A DNA stretch of 60,639 nt from Pseudomonadota bacterium (GTDB lineage Bacteria; Pseudomonadota; Alphaproteobacteria; Reyranellales; Reyranellaceae): contig JAIUOX010000011.1 in NCBI GenBank assembly GCA_020160955.1, forward strand, positions 1 to 60,639, read 5' to 3'. Of this stretch, positions 21,935 through 30,332 are shown piece by piece. Each line of letters opens with the position of its first letter. Within the stretch, counting starts at the first letter, position 1. A model generated the notes under the pieces. That model was given only the letters and a program-made list of their open reading frames with translations, did no database searches and had not been told where the DNA came from. Position numbers and translations under genes: made by a program.

Positions 21935-22840
21935 CTATTGCCTGAGCTTTGGATCGAGAGCGTCGCGCAACGCGTCGCCCAGCACGTTGAATGCCAGCAC
22001 CACGAGGAAGATCGCCGCGCAGGGGAAGGTCGAGACGCCCGGCGCGATCTGCAGGAACTTGCGGCCGTCGGACGCCATGCTGCCGAGCTCGGCGGTTGGC
22101 GGCTGGGCGCCCAGGCCGAGGAAGGAGAGGGCCGCGCCGAGCAGGATCGCCTGGCCGAGCTGCAGGGTCATGTAGATCAGGATGGTCGGCCAGCAGTTGC
22201 GCGCGAGGTAGCGCCAGATCAGCGCCCCGTCGCCCAGGCCCACCGCCCGGCCGGCCTCCATGTATTCCTGCTGCATGATCGACTGGGCGGCGCCGCGCGC
22301 GATGCGGGCGATCGACGGCACCGAGGCGACCGACAGGGCGATCACCAGCGAGAACAGGCCGGTTCCGAGCACGGCGGCGATCGCCAGGCCGAACAGGATC
22401 GACGGGAAGGACAGCAGCACGTCGACCAGCCGCATCAGCGGCGTGTCGAGGCGGCGGAAGTAGGCGGCGCTCAGCCCGATCAGGGCGCCCAGGCCACCGC
22501 CGACCAGCACGGCGATGACACCCATGCCGAGCGTCGCCTGCAGGCCGAACATGATCCGGCTCAGCATGTCGCGGCCCTGGTTGTCGGCGCCCAGCAGGAA
22601 GGTCGGGCAGCGCGCGCCCATCGGCGGGCAGAAGCGCAGCCGCATGTTGCTGGCGTAGGGATCGTGCGGCGCGATCCACGGCGCCAGCACGGCGACCGCG
22701 ACGATCACGACCAGGAAGGCGGCGGCCAGCGCCGCGGCAGGGTCGCGCAGGATGCGCCGCCACACCGCGTTCTTGGCGCGGATCGCGGCGATCGCCTTCT
22801 GGTCGGCCGCGCTCTGCAGGCTGATCGCGGCGTCGGTCAT
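21935..22840 (-). CDS. Dipeptide ABC transporter permease (DppC-like)
   Basis: Inner-membrane permease with 301 residues. After a cytosolic N terminus there is a first membrane helix (AAALAAAFLVVIVAVAVLAP), a periplasmic loop with HDPYASNMRL and FLLGADNQGRDMLSRIMFG, then five more helices. The EAA loop is YMEAGRAVGLGDGALIWRYL, followed by ILGAALSFLGLG, typical of DppC/OppC. I chose the ATG at 22840 after a GGAAGCCGG stretch; an earlier start would overlap dppB. It is the second gene of the operon. Confidence 0.92.
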   Translation of the reverse strand: MTDAAISLQSAADQKAIAAIRAKNAVWRRILRDPAAALAAAFLVVIVAVAVLAPWIAPHDPYASNMRLRFCPPMGARCPTFLLGADNQGRDMLSRIMFGLQATLGMGVIAVLVGGGLGALIGLSAAYFRRLDTPLMRLVDVLLSFPSILFGLAIAAVLGTGLFSLVIALSVASVPSIARIARGAAQSIMQQEYMEAGRAVGLGDGALIWRYLARNCWPTILIYMTLQLGQAILLGAALSFLGLGAQPPTAELGSMASDGRKFLQIAPGVSTFPCAAIFLVVLAFNVLGDALRDALDPKLRQ

Positions 22841-22850
22841 GCCGGCTTCC

Positions 22851-23789
22851 TCATGCCCGGGCGATCCTCGGGTCGAGGTAGGCGTACAGCACGTCAACCA
22901 CCAGGTTCACGACCATGAAGCCGACGGCCAGGATCAGGATGGCGCCCTGGGCCAGCGGGAAGTCGCTCGAGGTGATGGCGCCGACCGCCATGCGGCCGAC
23001 CCCCGGCCAGGCGAACATCGTCTCGGTGACGATCGAGCCGCCCAGCAGGAAGCCGATCTGCAGCCCGACCAGCGTGACCACCGGGATCATGGCGTTGCGC
23101 AGCGCGTGGCGCAGCGTCACCCGCCAGTCTGAGGCGCCCTTGGCCCGCGCCGTCCGCACGTAGTCGGCACCCAGCGTTTCGAGCAGCGAGGTCCGGGTCA
23201 TGCGCGCGACCGGGCCGACGAAGACCGCGCCGAGGGTGAGGGCGGGCAGGACGATGCTGGCGAAGCCGGCGGCGGTCCAGATCGGGCCGTTGCGGCCCTG
23301 GAAGGGCAGGAGGCCGGCGCCGCCGACATACTGGATCAGCAGCAGGCCGACCCAGAAGACCGGCACCGAGACGCCCATCACCGACAGCGCCATGATCGCG
23401 CGGTCGAGCAGGGTGCCGCGCCGCCGCGCCGCCATGGTGCCGAGCGCGATGCCGAGCGGCACCGCCCACACCAGGCAGGCCAGCATCAGCTCGACGGTCG
23501 GCCAGAAGGTCAGGGCGATTTCCTCCGAAACGGCGCGGTTCGAGATCATCGACCGTCCGAAATCGAACTGCAGGACGCGGGCGAGGTAGCGGCCGAACTG
23601 GACCCACAGCGGCTCGTCGAGGCCGAGCTGGGCGCGGATCGCGGCGACCTCGGCCTTGGTCGCGGTCGGGCCGGCCAGTACCGTCGCCGGGTCGGTCGGC
23701 ACGACCTGCAGCAGCAGGAAGCCGATCAGCAGCACGCCGAGCAGGACCGGCAGCGAAATCATCAATCGATGGGCGATATGACGCGCCAT
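22851..23789 (-). CDS. Dipeptide ABC transporter permease (DppB-like)
   Basis: Inner-membrane permease with 312 residues, first gene of the minus-strand operon. The N-terminal helix ISLPVLLGVLLIGFLLL is followed by VPTDPATVLAG, RAQLGLDEPLWVQFGRYL and the family segment FDFGRSMISNRAVSEEI. The EAA loop is YVRTARAKGASDWRVTLRHA, and the end is DVLYAYLDPRI, the DppB hallmark. The ATG at 23789 has GGGGGG a few bases upstream in the mRNA. Its start faces the DHDPS-like gene across a 113-base divergent region. Confidence 0.93.
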   Translation of the reverse strand: MARHIAHRLMISLPVLLGVLLIGFLLLQVVPTDPATVLAGPTATKAEVAAIRAQLGLDEPLWVQFGRYLARVLQFDFGRSMISNRAVSEEIALTFWPTVELMLACLVWAVPLGIALGTMAARRRGTLLDRAIMALSVMGVSVPVFWVGLLLIQYVGGAGLLPFQGRNGPIWTAAGFASIVLPALTLGAVFVGPVARMTRTSLLETLGADYVRTARAKGASDWRVTLRHALRNAMIPVVTLVGLQIGFLLGGSIVTETMFAWPGVGRMAVGAITSSDFPLAQGAILILAVGFMVVNLVVDVLYAYLDPRIARA

Positions 23790-23831
23790 GTCTTTGTGAG
23801 AGCCCCCCTCGCGGGATAGAAGACTGACCGA

Positions 23832-23863
23832 CACCGCCGTGCTCGACAAGCACGGGGCCGGTG
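23832..23863. promoter_or_regulatory. Palindromic operator candidate between the divergent dpp-like and hydantoinase operons
   Basis: CCGTGCT (23837-23843) and AGCACGG (23849-23855) are exact reverse complements around five bases, and outer arms CACCG (23832-23836) and CGGTG (23859-23863) add to the symmetry. It lies in the only intergenic gap between two divergent catabolic operons, where a shared regulator would bind. No regulator gene is adjacent. Confidence 0.4.
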
Positions 23864-23902
23864 GCATGATCGCTGCAAGAAACGCGCCGAGGAGCGAAGT
23901 CG

Positions 23903-24862
23903 ATGGCCGCAGGAAAACTCAACGAACAGGCGACGGGCGTCTTCATCATCGCCGCCACGCCGTTCACGGACGAGGGCGCGCTGGACCTCGCGAGCGTCGA
24001 TTCGCTGACTGACTTCTACCTGGGCTGCGGTGTCACGGGATTCACCCTGCTCGGGATGATGGGCGAGGCCCACAAGCTGTCGAGCGAGGAATCGATCACC
24101 GTGGTGAAGCGGGTCGTCAACCGCGCCCAGGACCGCCAGGTGATCGTCGGCGTGAGCCATTCCGGGCTGGAGAACGTCCGCCTGCTGGCGCACGAGGCGA
24201 TGAGCGCCGGCGCCGCCGGCGTGATGGTCGCGCCGGCCCCCGGCCTCAAGGGCGACGAGGGCGTCTACAACTACTTCGCGCAGGTCTTCAAGGAACTGGG
24301 GCCGCACATCCCGGTGGTCTACCAGGACTACCCCCAGACCACCGGCGTCTACCTCGCGCCCTCGGTGTTCGAGAAGCTGGTCGACGACTTTCCCCAGCTG
24401 GTGATGCTGAAGCACGAGGACTGCCCCGGCCTCGCCAAGCTGACGCGGGTCCGCGAGGGCGAGAAGAAGCCGGGCCGCCGCCGCGTCTCGATCCTGGTCG
24501 GCAATGGCGGCCTCTACCTGCCGCAGGAACTGCGCCGCGGCGCCGACGGCGCGATGACCGGCTTCGCCTGGCCGGAGATGCTGGTCGAGGTCTGCGCACT
24601 GGCCGCCGCCGGCAAGCACGACGAGGCCGAGGACGTGTTCGACCTCTACCTGCCGCTGGTCCGCCACGAGCAGCAGATCGGCATGGGCCTCGCCCTGCGC
24701 AAGGAAGTGCTGTTCCGCCGGGGCGCCATCCGCAGCCCGCGCCAGCGCGCGCCGGGCAGTGCCCTCGGACCGGCCGACCGGGCCGAGCTCGACAGCCTGA
24801 TCGCCCGGCTCGACCGCCGCCTCGCGGCGGCGGGCCGTTCCCAGAAGCTGGCGGCGGAGTAG
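23903..24862 (+). CDS. Dihydrodipicolinate-synthase-family aldolase
   Basis: TIM-barrel class I aldolase or hydratase of the DHDPS/NAL family, 319 residues. The N terminus reads GVFIIAATPFTDEGALDL, followed by FTLLGMMGEAHKLSSEE in place of the usual GTTGE region, the catalytic Tyr in VVYQDYPQTTG and the Schiff-base Lys in LVMLKHEDCPG. The C-terminal 60 residues are extended and Arg-rich. The context of hydantoin enzymes and a separate peptide-uptake operon argues against lysine biosynthesis; a 2-oxo-acid catabolic step is more likely. A GAGGAG ribosome site supports the start. It opens the four-gene plus-strand operon. Confidence 0.85.
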   Translation: MAAGKLNEQATGVFIIAATPFTDEGALDLASVDSLTDFYLGCGVTGFTLLGMMGEAHKLSSEESITVVKRVVNRAQDRQVIVGVSHSGLENVRLLAHEAMSAGAAGVMVAPAPGLKGDEGVYNYFAQVFKELGPHIPVVYQDYPQTTGVYLAPSVFEKLVDDFPQLVMLKHEDCPGLAKLTRVREGEKKPGRRRVSILVGNGGLYLPQELRRGADGAMTGFAWPEMLVEVCALAAAGKHDEAEDVFDLYLPLVRHEQQIGMGLALRKEVLFRRGAIRSPRQRAPGSALGPADRAELDSLIARLDRRLAAAGRSQKLAAE

Positions 24863-24866
24863 GACC

Positions 24867-26336
24867 ATGGCCGACTACGACCTGATCGTCCGCAATGCCC
24901 GCATCGTCACGGCCGAGCGCCAGAGCGAGGGCGACATCGCGGTGAAGGACGGCCTCGTGGCGGCGCTGGGCGCCGACGTGAAGGGCACCGCGACCCGCGA
25001 GATCGACGCGGCCGGCCGCTTCGTGCTGCCGGGTGGCGTCGACAGCCACTGCCACATCGAGCAGAAGTCCGGCATGGGCGTGATGTGCGCCGACGACTTC
25101 TACACCGGCACGGTGTCGGCGGCGTTCGGCGGCACCACCACGGTGATCCCGTTCGCTGCCCAGCATCGCGGCATGTCGTTGCGCGAAGTGGTCAAGGACT
25201 ACCACGCGGCGGCGACGCCCAAGGCGGTGATCGACTACGCCTTCCACCTGATCGTCACCGATCCGACCCCGGCGGTGCTGGGCCAGGAACTGCCGGCGCT
25301 GATCAAGGACGGCTACACGTCTTTCAAGATCTACATGACCTACGACGCCATGAAGGTCAGCGACTACCAGATCCTCGACATCCTGGCGCTGGCCCGCCGC
25401 GACGGCGCGCTGGTCATGGTGCATGCCGAGAACCACGACATGATCGCCTGGCTGGCCCACCACTTGGTCGACCAGGGCCACGTCGCGCCGAAGTTCCATG
25501 CGATCGCCCATGCCCGGGTCGCCGAGGCCGAGGCGACCAACCGCGCGATCTCGCTCGCCCGGCTGGTCGACGCGCCGCTGCTGCTCGTCCACATGTCGGA
25601 GATCGAGGCGATCGAGACGCTGCGCCAGGCGCAGAAGAAGGGCCTCAAGATCTTCGGCGAGACCTGCCCGCAGTACATCGCGCTGACCGCCGACGACATG
25701 GACAAGCCCGGCGTCGAGGGCGCGATGTGGTGCTGCAGCCCGCCGCCGCGCGATTCGGAGGCGCAGGAGGCGGTGTGGGCGGCGCTCAAGGACGGCACTT
25801 TCCAGACCTTCTCGTCCGACCACGCGCCCTACCAGTTCAACGAGAAGGGCAAGATCCCGAAGGGCGACAAGACGACCTTCAAGGAGATGGCCAACGGCGT
25901 GCCGGGCCTCGAGATCCGGCTGCCGATCCTGTTCTCGGAGGGCGTCCAGAAGGGCCGTATCACGCTGCAGCAGTTCGTGGCGCTGACCTCGGCCAACCAC
26001 GCCAAGCTGTACGGCCTGTACCCGCGCAAGGGCACGATCGCGGTCGGCTCGGACGCCGACTTCGCGATCTGGGACGCCGACCGGGAGGTCACGATCCGCT
26101 GGCAGGACCTGCACGACAACGTCGGCTACAGCCCCTACGAGGGGCGGCAGATCCGCGGCTGGCCGGTCACCGTGGTGAGCCGCGGCCGCGTCGTGGTCGA
26201 GGACGGCAAGCTCAACGCCGAGCGCGGCTCGGGCCAGTTCCTGCCCTGCGCCTCGCCCGATTCCGCCAAGCCGCAAGGCCAGGCCGCGCCCGAACTGCAG
26301 GCCATGGGCCGGTTCGGCGCCAAGCCGCTGTTCTAG
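24867..26336 (+). CDS. D-hydantoinase / dihydropyrimidinase
   Basis: Binuclear-zinc cyclic amidohydrolase that opens dihydropyrimidines or 5-substituted hydantoins to N-carbamoyl products. The 489-residue product has HxH at 61-63 (VDSHCHIE), the bridging Lys154 in SFKIYMTYD, metal His in MVHAENHD and LLLVHMSEIE, and Asp in FSSDHAPYQF. SPPPRD is the family substrate loop. Length is standard. It starts 4 bases after the aldolase stop, and the next gene encodes an N-carbamoyl-D-amino-acid hydrolase, so the hydantoin route is better supported than uracil breakdown. Confidence 0.92.
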   Translation: MADYDLIVRNARIVTAERQSEGDIAVKDGLVAALGADVKGTATREIDAAGRFVLPGGVDSHCHIEQKSGMGVMCADDFYTGTVSAAFGGTTTVIPFAAQHRGMSLREVVKDYHAAATPKAVIDYAFHLIVTDPTPAVLGQELPALIKDGYTSFKIYMTYDAMKVSDYQILDILALARRDGALVMVHAENHDMIAWLAHHLVDQGHVAPKFHAIAHARVAEAEATNRAISLARLVDAPLLLVHMSEIEAIETLRQAQKKGLKIFGETCPQYIALTADDMDKPGVEGAMWCCSPPPRDSEAQEAVWAALKDGTFQTFSSDHAPYQFNEKGKIPKGDKTTFKEMANGVPGLEIRLPILFSEGVQKGRITLQQFVALTSANHAKLYGLYPRKGTIAVGSDADFAIWDADREVTIRWQDLHDNVGYSPYEGRQIRGWPVTVVSRGRVVVEDGKLNAERGSGQFLPCASPDSAKPQGQAAPELQAMGRFGAKPLF

Positions 26337-26349
26337 AGGAGAAGCCCCC

Positions 26350-27300
26350 GTGTCCCGTCGTCTGAAGATCGCCGCCGCCCAGCTCGGCCCCATCAATCGC
26401 GCCGACAGCCGCGCCAGCGTGGTCAAGCGGCTGGTCGAGATGCTGAAGGAAGCCGATTCGCGCGGCTCGAAGTTCGTGGTGTTCCCCGAGCTGGCGCTGA
26501 CCACCTTCTTCCCGCGCTGGTGGATGGAAGACCAGGCCGAGATCGACAAGTACTTCGAGGCGCAGATGCCGAGCCCCGAGACGGCGCCGCTGTTCGAGCT
26601 GGCGCGCTCGAAGGGCATCGGCTTCTACCTGGGCTATGCCGAGCTGACCGAGGAGGAGGGCAGGACCCGCCGCTTCAACACCTCGATCCTGGTCGGCCCG
26701 GACGGGCGGCTGGTCGGCAAGTACCGCAAGGTCCACCTGCCGGGCCACGCCGAGCACCGGCCGGCCGCGCCCTACCAGCACCTCGAGAAGAAGTACTTCG
26801 AGGTCGGCGATCTCGGCTTCAACGTCTGGAAGATGTTCAAGGACGACATCATCGTCGGCCAGTGCATCTGCAACGACCGGCGCTGGCCCGAGACCTTCCG
26901 CGTCATGGGCCTGAAGGGCGCCGAGATGGTGGTGCTGGGCTACAACACGCCGACCGACAACGTCTACGCGCCGAAGGAGCCGCCCTACCTGCGCGTCTTC
27001 CACCACAACCTGTCGATCCAGGCGGCAGCCTACCAGAACGGCATCTGGGTGGTCGCGGTCGCCAAGGCCGGCAAGGAAGACGGGTTCTGGCTGCACGGCG
27101 GCACCGCCATCGTCGCGCCGACCGGCGAGATCGTCGCCAAGGCCACGACCGAGGAGGACGAGGTCATCGCCTACGACTGCGACATGGAGCTGGGCGAGTA
27201 CATCCGCAACACCACCTTCAACTTCGCCAAGCACCGTCGGCCCGAGCACTACAAGCTGATCGTCGAGCGCACCGGCGTGGTCGTGGAACCGAGCAACTGA
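26350..27300 (+). CDS. N-carbamoyl-D-amino-acid hydrolase (nitrilase superfamily)
   Basis: Removes the carbamoyl group from N-carbamoyl-D-amino acids, giving the free D-amino acid, CO2 and ammonia. The 316-residue product carries the nitrilase triad Glu47 (VFPELAL), Lys127 (YRKVHLPG) and Cys174 in CICNDRRWPE, a motif characteristic of D-carbamoylases; PRWWMEDQAEIDKYFE and the C-terminal KHRRPEHYKLI also agree. The start is a GTG at 26350 with an AGGAGAAG ribosome site, 13 bases after the hydantoinase. A beta-ureidopropionase role is less likely given these motifs but cannot be excluded by reading alone. Confidence 0.9.
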   Translation: MSRRLKIAAAQLGPINRADSRASVVKRLVEMLKEADSRGSKFVVFPELALTTFFPRWWMEDQAEIDKYFEAQMPSPETAPLFELARSKGIGFYLGYAELTEEEGRTRRFNTSILVGPDGRLVGKYRKVHLPGHAEHRPAAPYQHLEKKYFEVGDLGFNVWKMFKDDIIVGQCICNDRRWPETFRVMGLKGAEMVVLGYNTPTDNVYAPKEPPYLRVFHHNLSIQAAAYQNGIWVVAVAKAGKEDGFWLHGGTAIVAPTGEIVAKATTEEDEVIAYDCDMELGEYIRNTTFNFAKHRRPEHYKLIVERTGVVVEPSN

Positions 27301-27310
27301 GGACTTCGAG

Positions 27311-27940
27311 ATGCAGTACGCCGTCAACGACGTGAACCATCACGACCGCTACAAGATCCTGACCGCCTTCGTGCTGCCGCGCCCGATCGCCTGGGTGACG
27401 ACGCTCGGCCCGACCGGGGTGGTCAACGCCGCGCCGTTCAGTTTCTTCAACGTCTTCGCCGAGGACCCGCCGCTGGTGATGTTCGCCATCAACAAGCGGC
27501 CGGACGGGCGGATCAAGGACACCTGGACCAACATCGAGCGCGAGAAGGAATTCGTGGTCAACCTGACCGACGAGCCGCTGGCCAAGGCGATGCACGAATC
27601 GAGCGGCGACTTCCCGCCCGAGGTCGGCGAGCCGGGCTACCTCGGGCTGAAGCTGGCGCCATCGGTCGAGATCAGGACGCCGCGGCTGGCCGACGCGCCT
27701 TGGGCCATGGAGTGCCGGACCTGGCAGGTGATCAACGTCAAGGACGACCGCCAGCTGGTGATCGGCGAGGGGCTGCGCTTCCACATCCGCGACGAGCTGT
27801 GGGACCCCAAGGCGATGCGCGTCCACATGGACAAGTACCGCCCGGTCGGCCGCATGTTCGCCGACCGCTACTGCTACACCAACGACCGCTTCGAACTGCC
27901 GGCCGCCAAGGGACCGGCCAAGGACAAGGCGGCGGACTGA
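27311..27940 (+). CDS. Flavin reductase-like domain protein
   Basis: A 209-residue FMN-binding split-barrel protein of the flavin reductase group. The core runs LTAFVLPRPIAWVTTLGPTG, VNAAPFSFFNVFAEDPPLVMF and EREKEFVVNLT, and the end is DKYRPVGRMFADRYCYT. Such proteins give reduced flavin to monooxygenases or act alone on small substrates. No partner monooxygenase lies next to it. It starts 10 bases after the carbamoylase, so it belongs to the same operon, where it may serve an oxidative step on the same compound. It converges with the racemase gene that ends at 27960. Confidence 0.85.
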   Translation: MQYAVNDVNHHDRYKILTAFVLPRPIAWVTTLGPTGVVNAAPFSFFNVFAEDPPLVMFAINKRPDGRIKDTWTNIEREKEFVVNLTDEPLAKAMHESSGDFPPEVGEPGYLGLKLAPSVEIRTPRLADAPWAMECRTWQVINVKDDRQLVIGEGLRFHIRDELWDPKAMRVHMDKYRPVGRMFADRYCYTNDRFELPAAKGPAKDKAAD

Positions 27941-27959
27941 GCGGAGCGGGGGGCCTTTC

Positions 27960-28631
27960 TCAGGCCGACCAGGCCAGCCGGGAGCGGCCGATCGCCATGG
28001 CGACGGCGGCCTGGCTGGGCTCGACGACCGGCAGGCCGACATGGCGCTGCAGGCGCTCGCGGTAGCGCGCCATGCCGGCGCAGCCCATGACCAGCACGTC
28101 GGCGCCGTCGAGGTCGCGCAATTCGGCGGCGACCTCGGCCATGCGGGCGAAGGTGCGGACCTCGTCGGCCAGCGCCAGCACGCCCAGGCCGATCGCGCGG
28201 TCGCCCGCCATGCGGTCCATGACGCCCATCTGCCCGACGTACCGCAGGTGGCGCGGAATCGATTTCCGCAGGATGGAGATGACGCCGAAGCGCTGGCCCA
28301 GCGTCATCGCGGTCAGGATGCCGCACTCGGCGATGCCCAGCACCGGCTTGGTGGTGACCTCGCGGGCAGCATGCAGCCCGGGATCCGAGTAGCAGGCGAT
28401 CACGAAGGCAGAACAGTCGGCCTCGCGCCGGCGCACCATTTCGCCGATCGGACCGACGACCTGCTCGACATGGGCCTGGCTCTCGATGCCCGGCGGGCCT
28501 TCGGCGAGGGTCACGCACTCGATGGCGGGACCGCCCTGCATGCGCAGCGGGTCCATGGCGGCGTCGATGCCGCGTGTCACCGATTCGGTGGAGTTCGGGT
28601 TGATGACGAGGATGCGCTGGGGCTCGGACAT
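27960..28631 (-). CDS. Hydantoin racemase / Asp-Glu racemase family protein
   Basis: A 223-residue cofactor-independent racemase of the hydantoin racemase group: ILVINPNSTESVTRGID at the start, two acid-base cysteines Cys80 in FVIACYSDPG and Cys184 in LVMGCAGMARY, plus GIAECGILTAM and VEPSQAAV near the end. Racemases of this type interconvert D- and L-5-substituted hydantoins so that a D-specific hydantoinase can use both. That fits the neighbouring hydantoinase and carbamoylase, although it is on the opposite strand. I chose the ATG at 28631, where the conserved N terminus begins. It is divergent from the amino-acid ABC genes. Confidence 0.85.
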   Translation of the reverse strand: MSEPQRILVINPNSTESVTRGIDAAMDPLRMQGGPAIECVTLAEGPPGIESQAHVEQVVGPIGEMVRRREADCSAFVIACYSDPGLHAAREVTTKPVLGIAECGILTAMTLGQRFGVISILRKSIPRHLRYVGQMGVMDRMAGDRAIGLGVLALADEVRTFARMAEVAAELRDLDGADVLVMGCAGMARYRERLQRHVGLPVVEPSQAAVAMAIGRSRLAWSA

Positions 28632-28743
28632 GGCCGCACCATGGCCCCTAAATTGCTTTAAGCCAATGCCTGTTCTAACGTCGGTGTCTGGGGATTTCGT
28701 GCCTGAGAATTTGACCATGGGCACCTGGAAGGGAGACTTTGAA

Positions 28744-29595
28744 ATGATGCAACGCCGCCTGGCGGCCATCGCGGTCGCGGCACTCCTCTGCGCGGGGCCG
28801 GCCCTCGCCCAGGACAAGCAACCGCCGCTGCGCACCGGGGTCGACGGTACCTTCGCGCCGCATGCCATGCCCAAGCTGGGCGGCGGCACCGAGGGCTTCC
28901 AGATCGACGTCTTCACCGAGGCCGCGAAGCGCATGAAGCGCGACATCACGATCGACTCGGTGAGCTTCTCGACCCTGATCCCGGGCATGCAGTCGGGCCG
29001 CTACGACTTCATCGCCGCGCCGACCACGGTGACCAAGGAGCGCGCGGAGAACATGCTGTTCACCGCCGGCTACCTGTGGACCGCCTTCCAGTTCGGCATC
29101 AAGAAGGGGTCCGCGCCGATCAAGGGCTGGGAAGACCTCAAGGGCAAGTCGGTGTCGGTCAACAAGGGCACGCCGTACGAGAAGCTGGCCAAGGAAATGG
29201 GCGAGAAGTACGGCTTCACCGTCCAGGTCTACGACACCCAGCCCGACGCCACGCAGGCCGTCCTGTCGGGCCGCGCCTACGCGACGCTGGGCGGCAACAC
29301 GACGATCGTCTACGCCGCCGGCAAGAACCCGAACTTCGTGGCCGATCTCGAGCTCAAGGACACGCGCGCCCACTGGGCCGCCCCGGTGCCGAAGAACAAC
29401 CCCAAGCTTCGTGCCGAGCTGCAGGACGCGCTCGACTGCATGAAGAAGGACGGCACGATGGCCAAGTTCTACGAGAAGTGGTTCGGCAAGAAGCCGGCCG
29501 CCGACGACCTCGCCGTTGTCATCACGCCGGGCTACGGCGTGCCGGACATGCCGGGCTACGATCCGACCCCGCACGAGCTCAAGTGCGGTGGCTGA
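28744..29595 (+). CDS. Polar amino-acid ABC transporter solute-binding protein (family 3)
   Basis: Periplasmic receptor of the PAO/glutamine-binding type, 283 residues. It has a signal peptide (MMQRRLAAIAVAALLCAGPA, cleaved near ALAQ), then LRTGVDGTFAPHAM, GFQIDVFTEAAKRM, the family segments FSTLIPGMQSGRYDFIAAP and KGWEDLKGKSVSVNKGTPYE, and a C terminus with KWFGKKPAADDLAV. Ligand unknown; location next to the racemase suggests an amino acid or a hydantoin-like compound. A GGGAGA ribosome site precedes the start. Its end overlaps the next gene by 8 bases. Confidence 0.9.
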   Translation: MMQRRLAAIAVAALLCAGPALAQDKQPPLRTGVDGTFAPHAMPKLGGGTEGFQIDVFTEAAKRMKRDITIDSVSFSTLIPGMQSGRYDFIAAPTTVTKERAENMLFTAGYLWTAFQFGIKKGSAPIKGWEDLKGKSVSVNKGTPYEKLAKEMGEKYGFTVQVYDTQPDATQAVLSGRAYATLGGNTTIVYAAGKNPNFVADLELKDTRAHWAAPVPKNNPKLRAELQDALDCMKKDGTMAKFYEKWFGKKPAADDLAVVITPGYGVPDMPGYDPTPHELKCGG

Positions 29596-30328
29596 TGCGA
29601 TCGTAGAAGCGCGCGGGATCCACAAGCATTTCGGCGCCCTTCATGTCCTGAAGGGCGTCGATCTCGTGGTCGCCGAGCGCGAACTGGTGTTCGTGATCGG
29701 GCCGTCGGGCTCGGGCAAGTCGACGCTGCTGCGCTGCCTCAACCGGCTGGAGGAACCGTCCTCCGGCTCGATCGTGGTCGACGGCATCGACATGCTGAGC
29801 CCGAAGACCGACATCAACCATGCGCGGCAGCGGATCGGCATGGTGTTCCAGTCGTTCAACCTCTACCCGCACATGACGGCGCTGGGCAACGTGACGCTGG
29901 CGCTGCGCAAGGTGGTGGGCAAGTCGCGGGCGGAAGCCGACGAGCTCGGCCTCGCGGCACTCAAGCGGGTCGGCCTGGCCGATCGCGCCGGCCACACGCC
30001 CGGCCAGCTGTCGGGCGGCCAGCAGCAGCGCGTGGCGATCGCCCGCGCGATCGCGCTCGAGCCCAAGGTCATGCTGTTCGACGAGCCGACCTCGGCGCTC
30101 GATCCCGAGCTGGTCGGGTCCGTGCTGGAGGTCATGCGCGACCTGCGCCAGAGCGGCATGACCATGGTCGTGGTCAGCCACGAGATGGGCTTCGCGCGCG
30201 CCGCCGCCGACCGCGTCGTGTTCATGGATCATGGGCTGATCGTGGAGCAGGGGCCGCCGGCCGCGATCTTCGAGAACCCGAGCCAGGAACGCACCCGCTC
30301 GTTCATCGGCCAGATCCAGCGGCACTAG
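29588..30328 (+). CDS. Polar amino-acid ABC transporter ATP-binding protein (GlnQ-like)
   Basis: ATPase subunit, 246 residues. Walker A GPSGSGKSTLLR, Q-loop MVFQSFNLYPHMTALGNV, signature LSGGQQQRVAIARAI, Walker B VMLFDEPTSALDPEL and H-loop VVVSHEMGFAR are all intact and are those of the GlnQ/HisP class. No in-frame ATG precedes the domain, so I chose the GTG at 29588, which overlaps the binding-protein gene by 8 bases and gives a typical length. The permease gene starts 4 bases after it. Confidence 0.93.
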   Translation: MADAIVEARGIHKHFGALHVLKGVDLVVAERELVFVIGPSGSGKSTLLRCLNRLEEPSSGSIVVDGIDMLSPKTDINHARQRIGMVFQSFNLYPHMTALGNVTLALRKVVGKSRAEADELGLAALKRVGLADRAGHTPGQLSGGQQQRVAIARAIALEPKVMLFDEPTSALDPELVGSVLEVMRDLRQSGMTMVVVSHEMGFARAAADRVVFMDHGLIVEQGPPAAIFENPSQERTRSFIGQIQRH

Positions 30329-30332
30329 GCCC

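Noticed and set aside
20295..22175. 626-residue plus-strand open frame opposite the binding-protein gene
   Set aside because: Composition-driven antisense frame in high-GC DNA; the minus strand encodes a signal peptide and family 5 binding-protein motifs.
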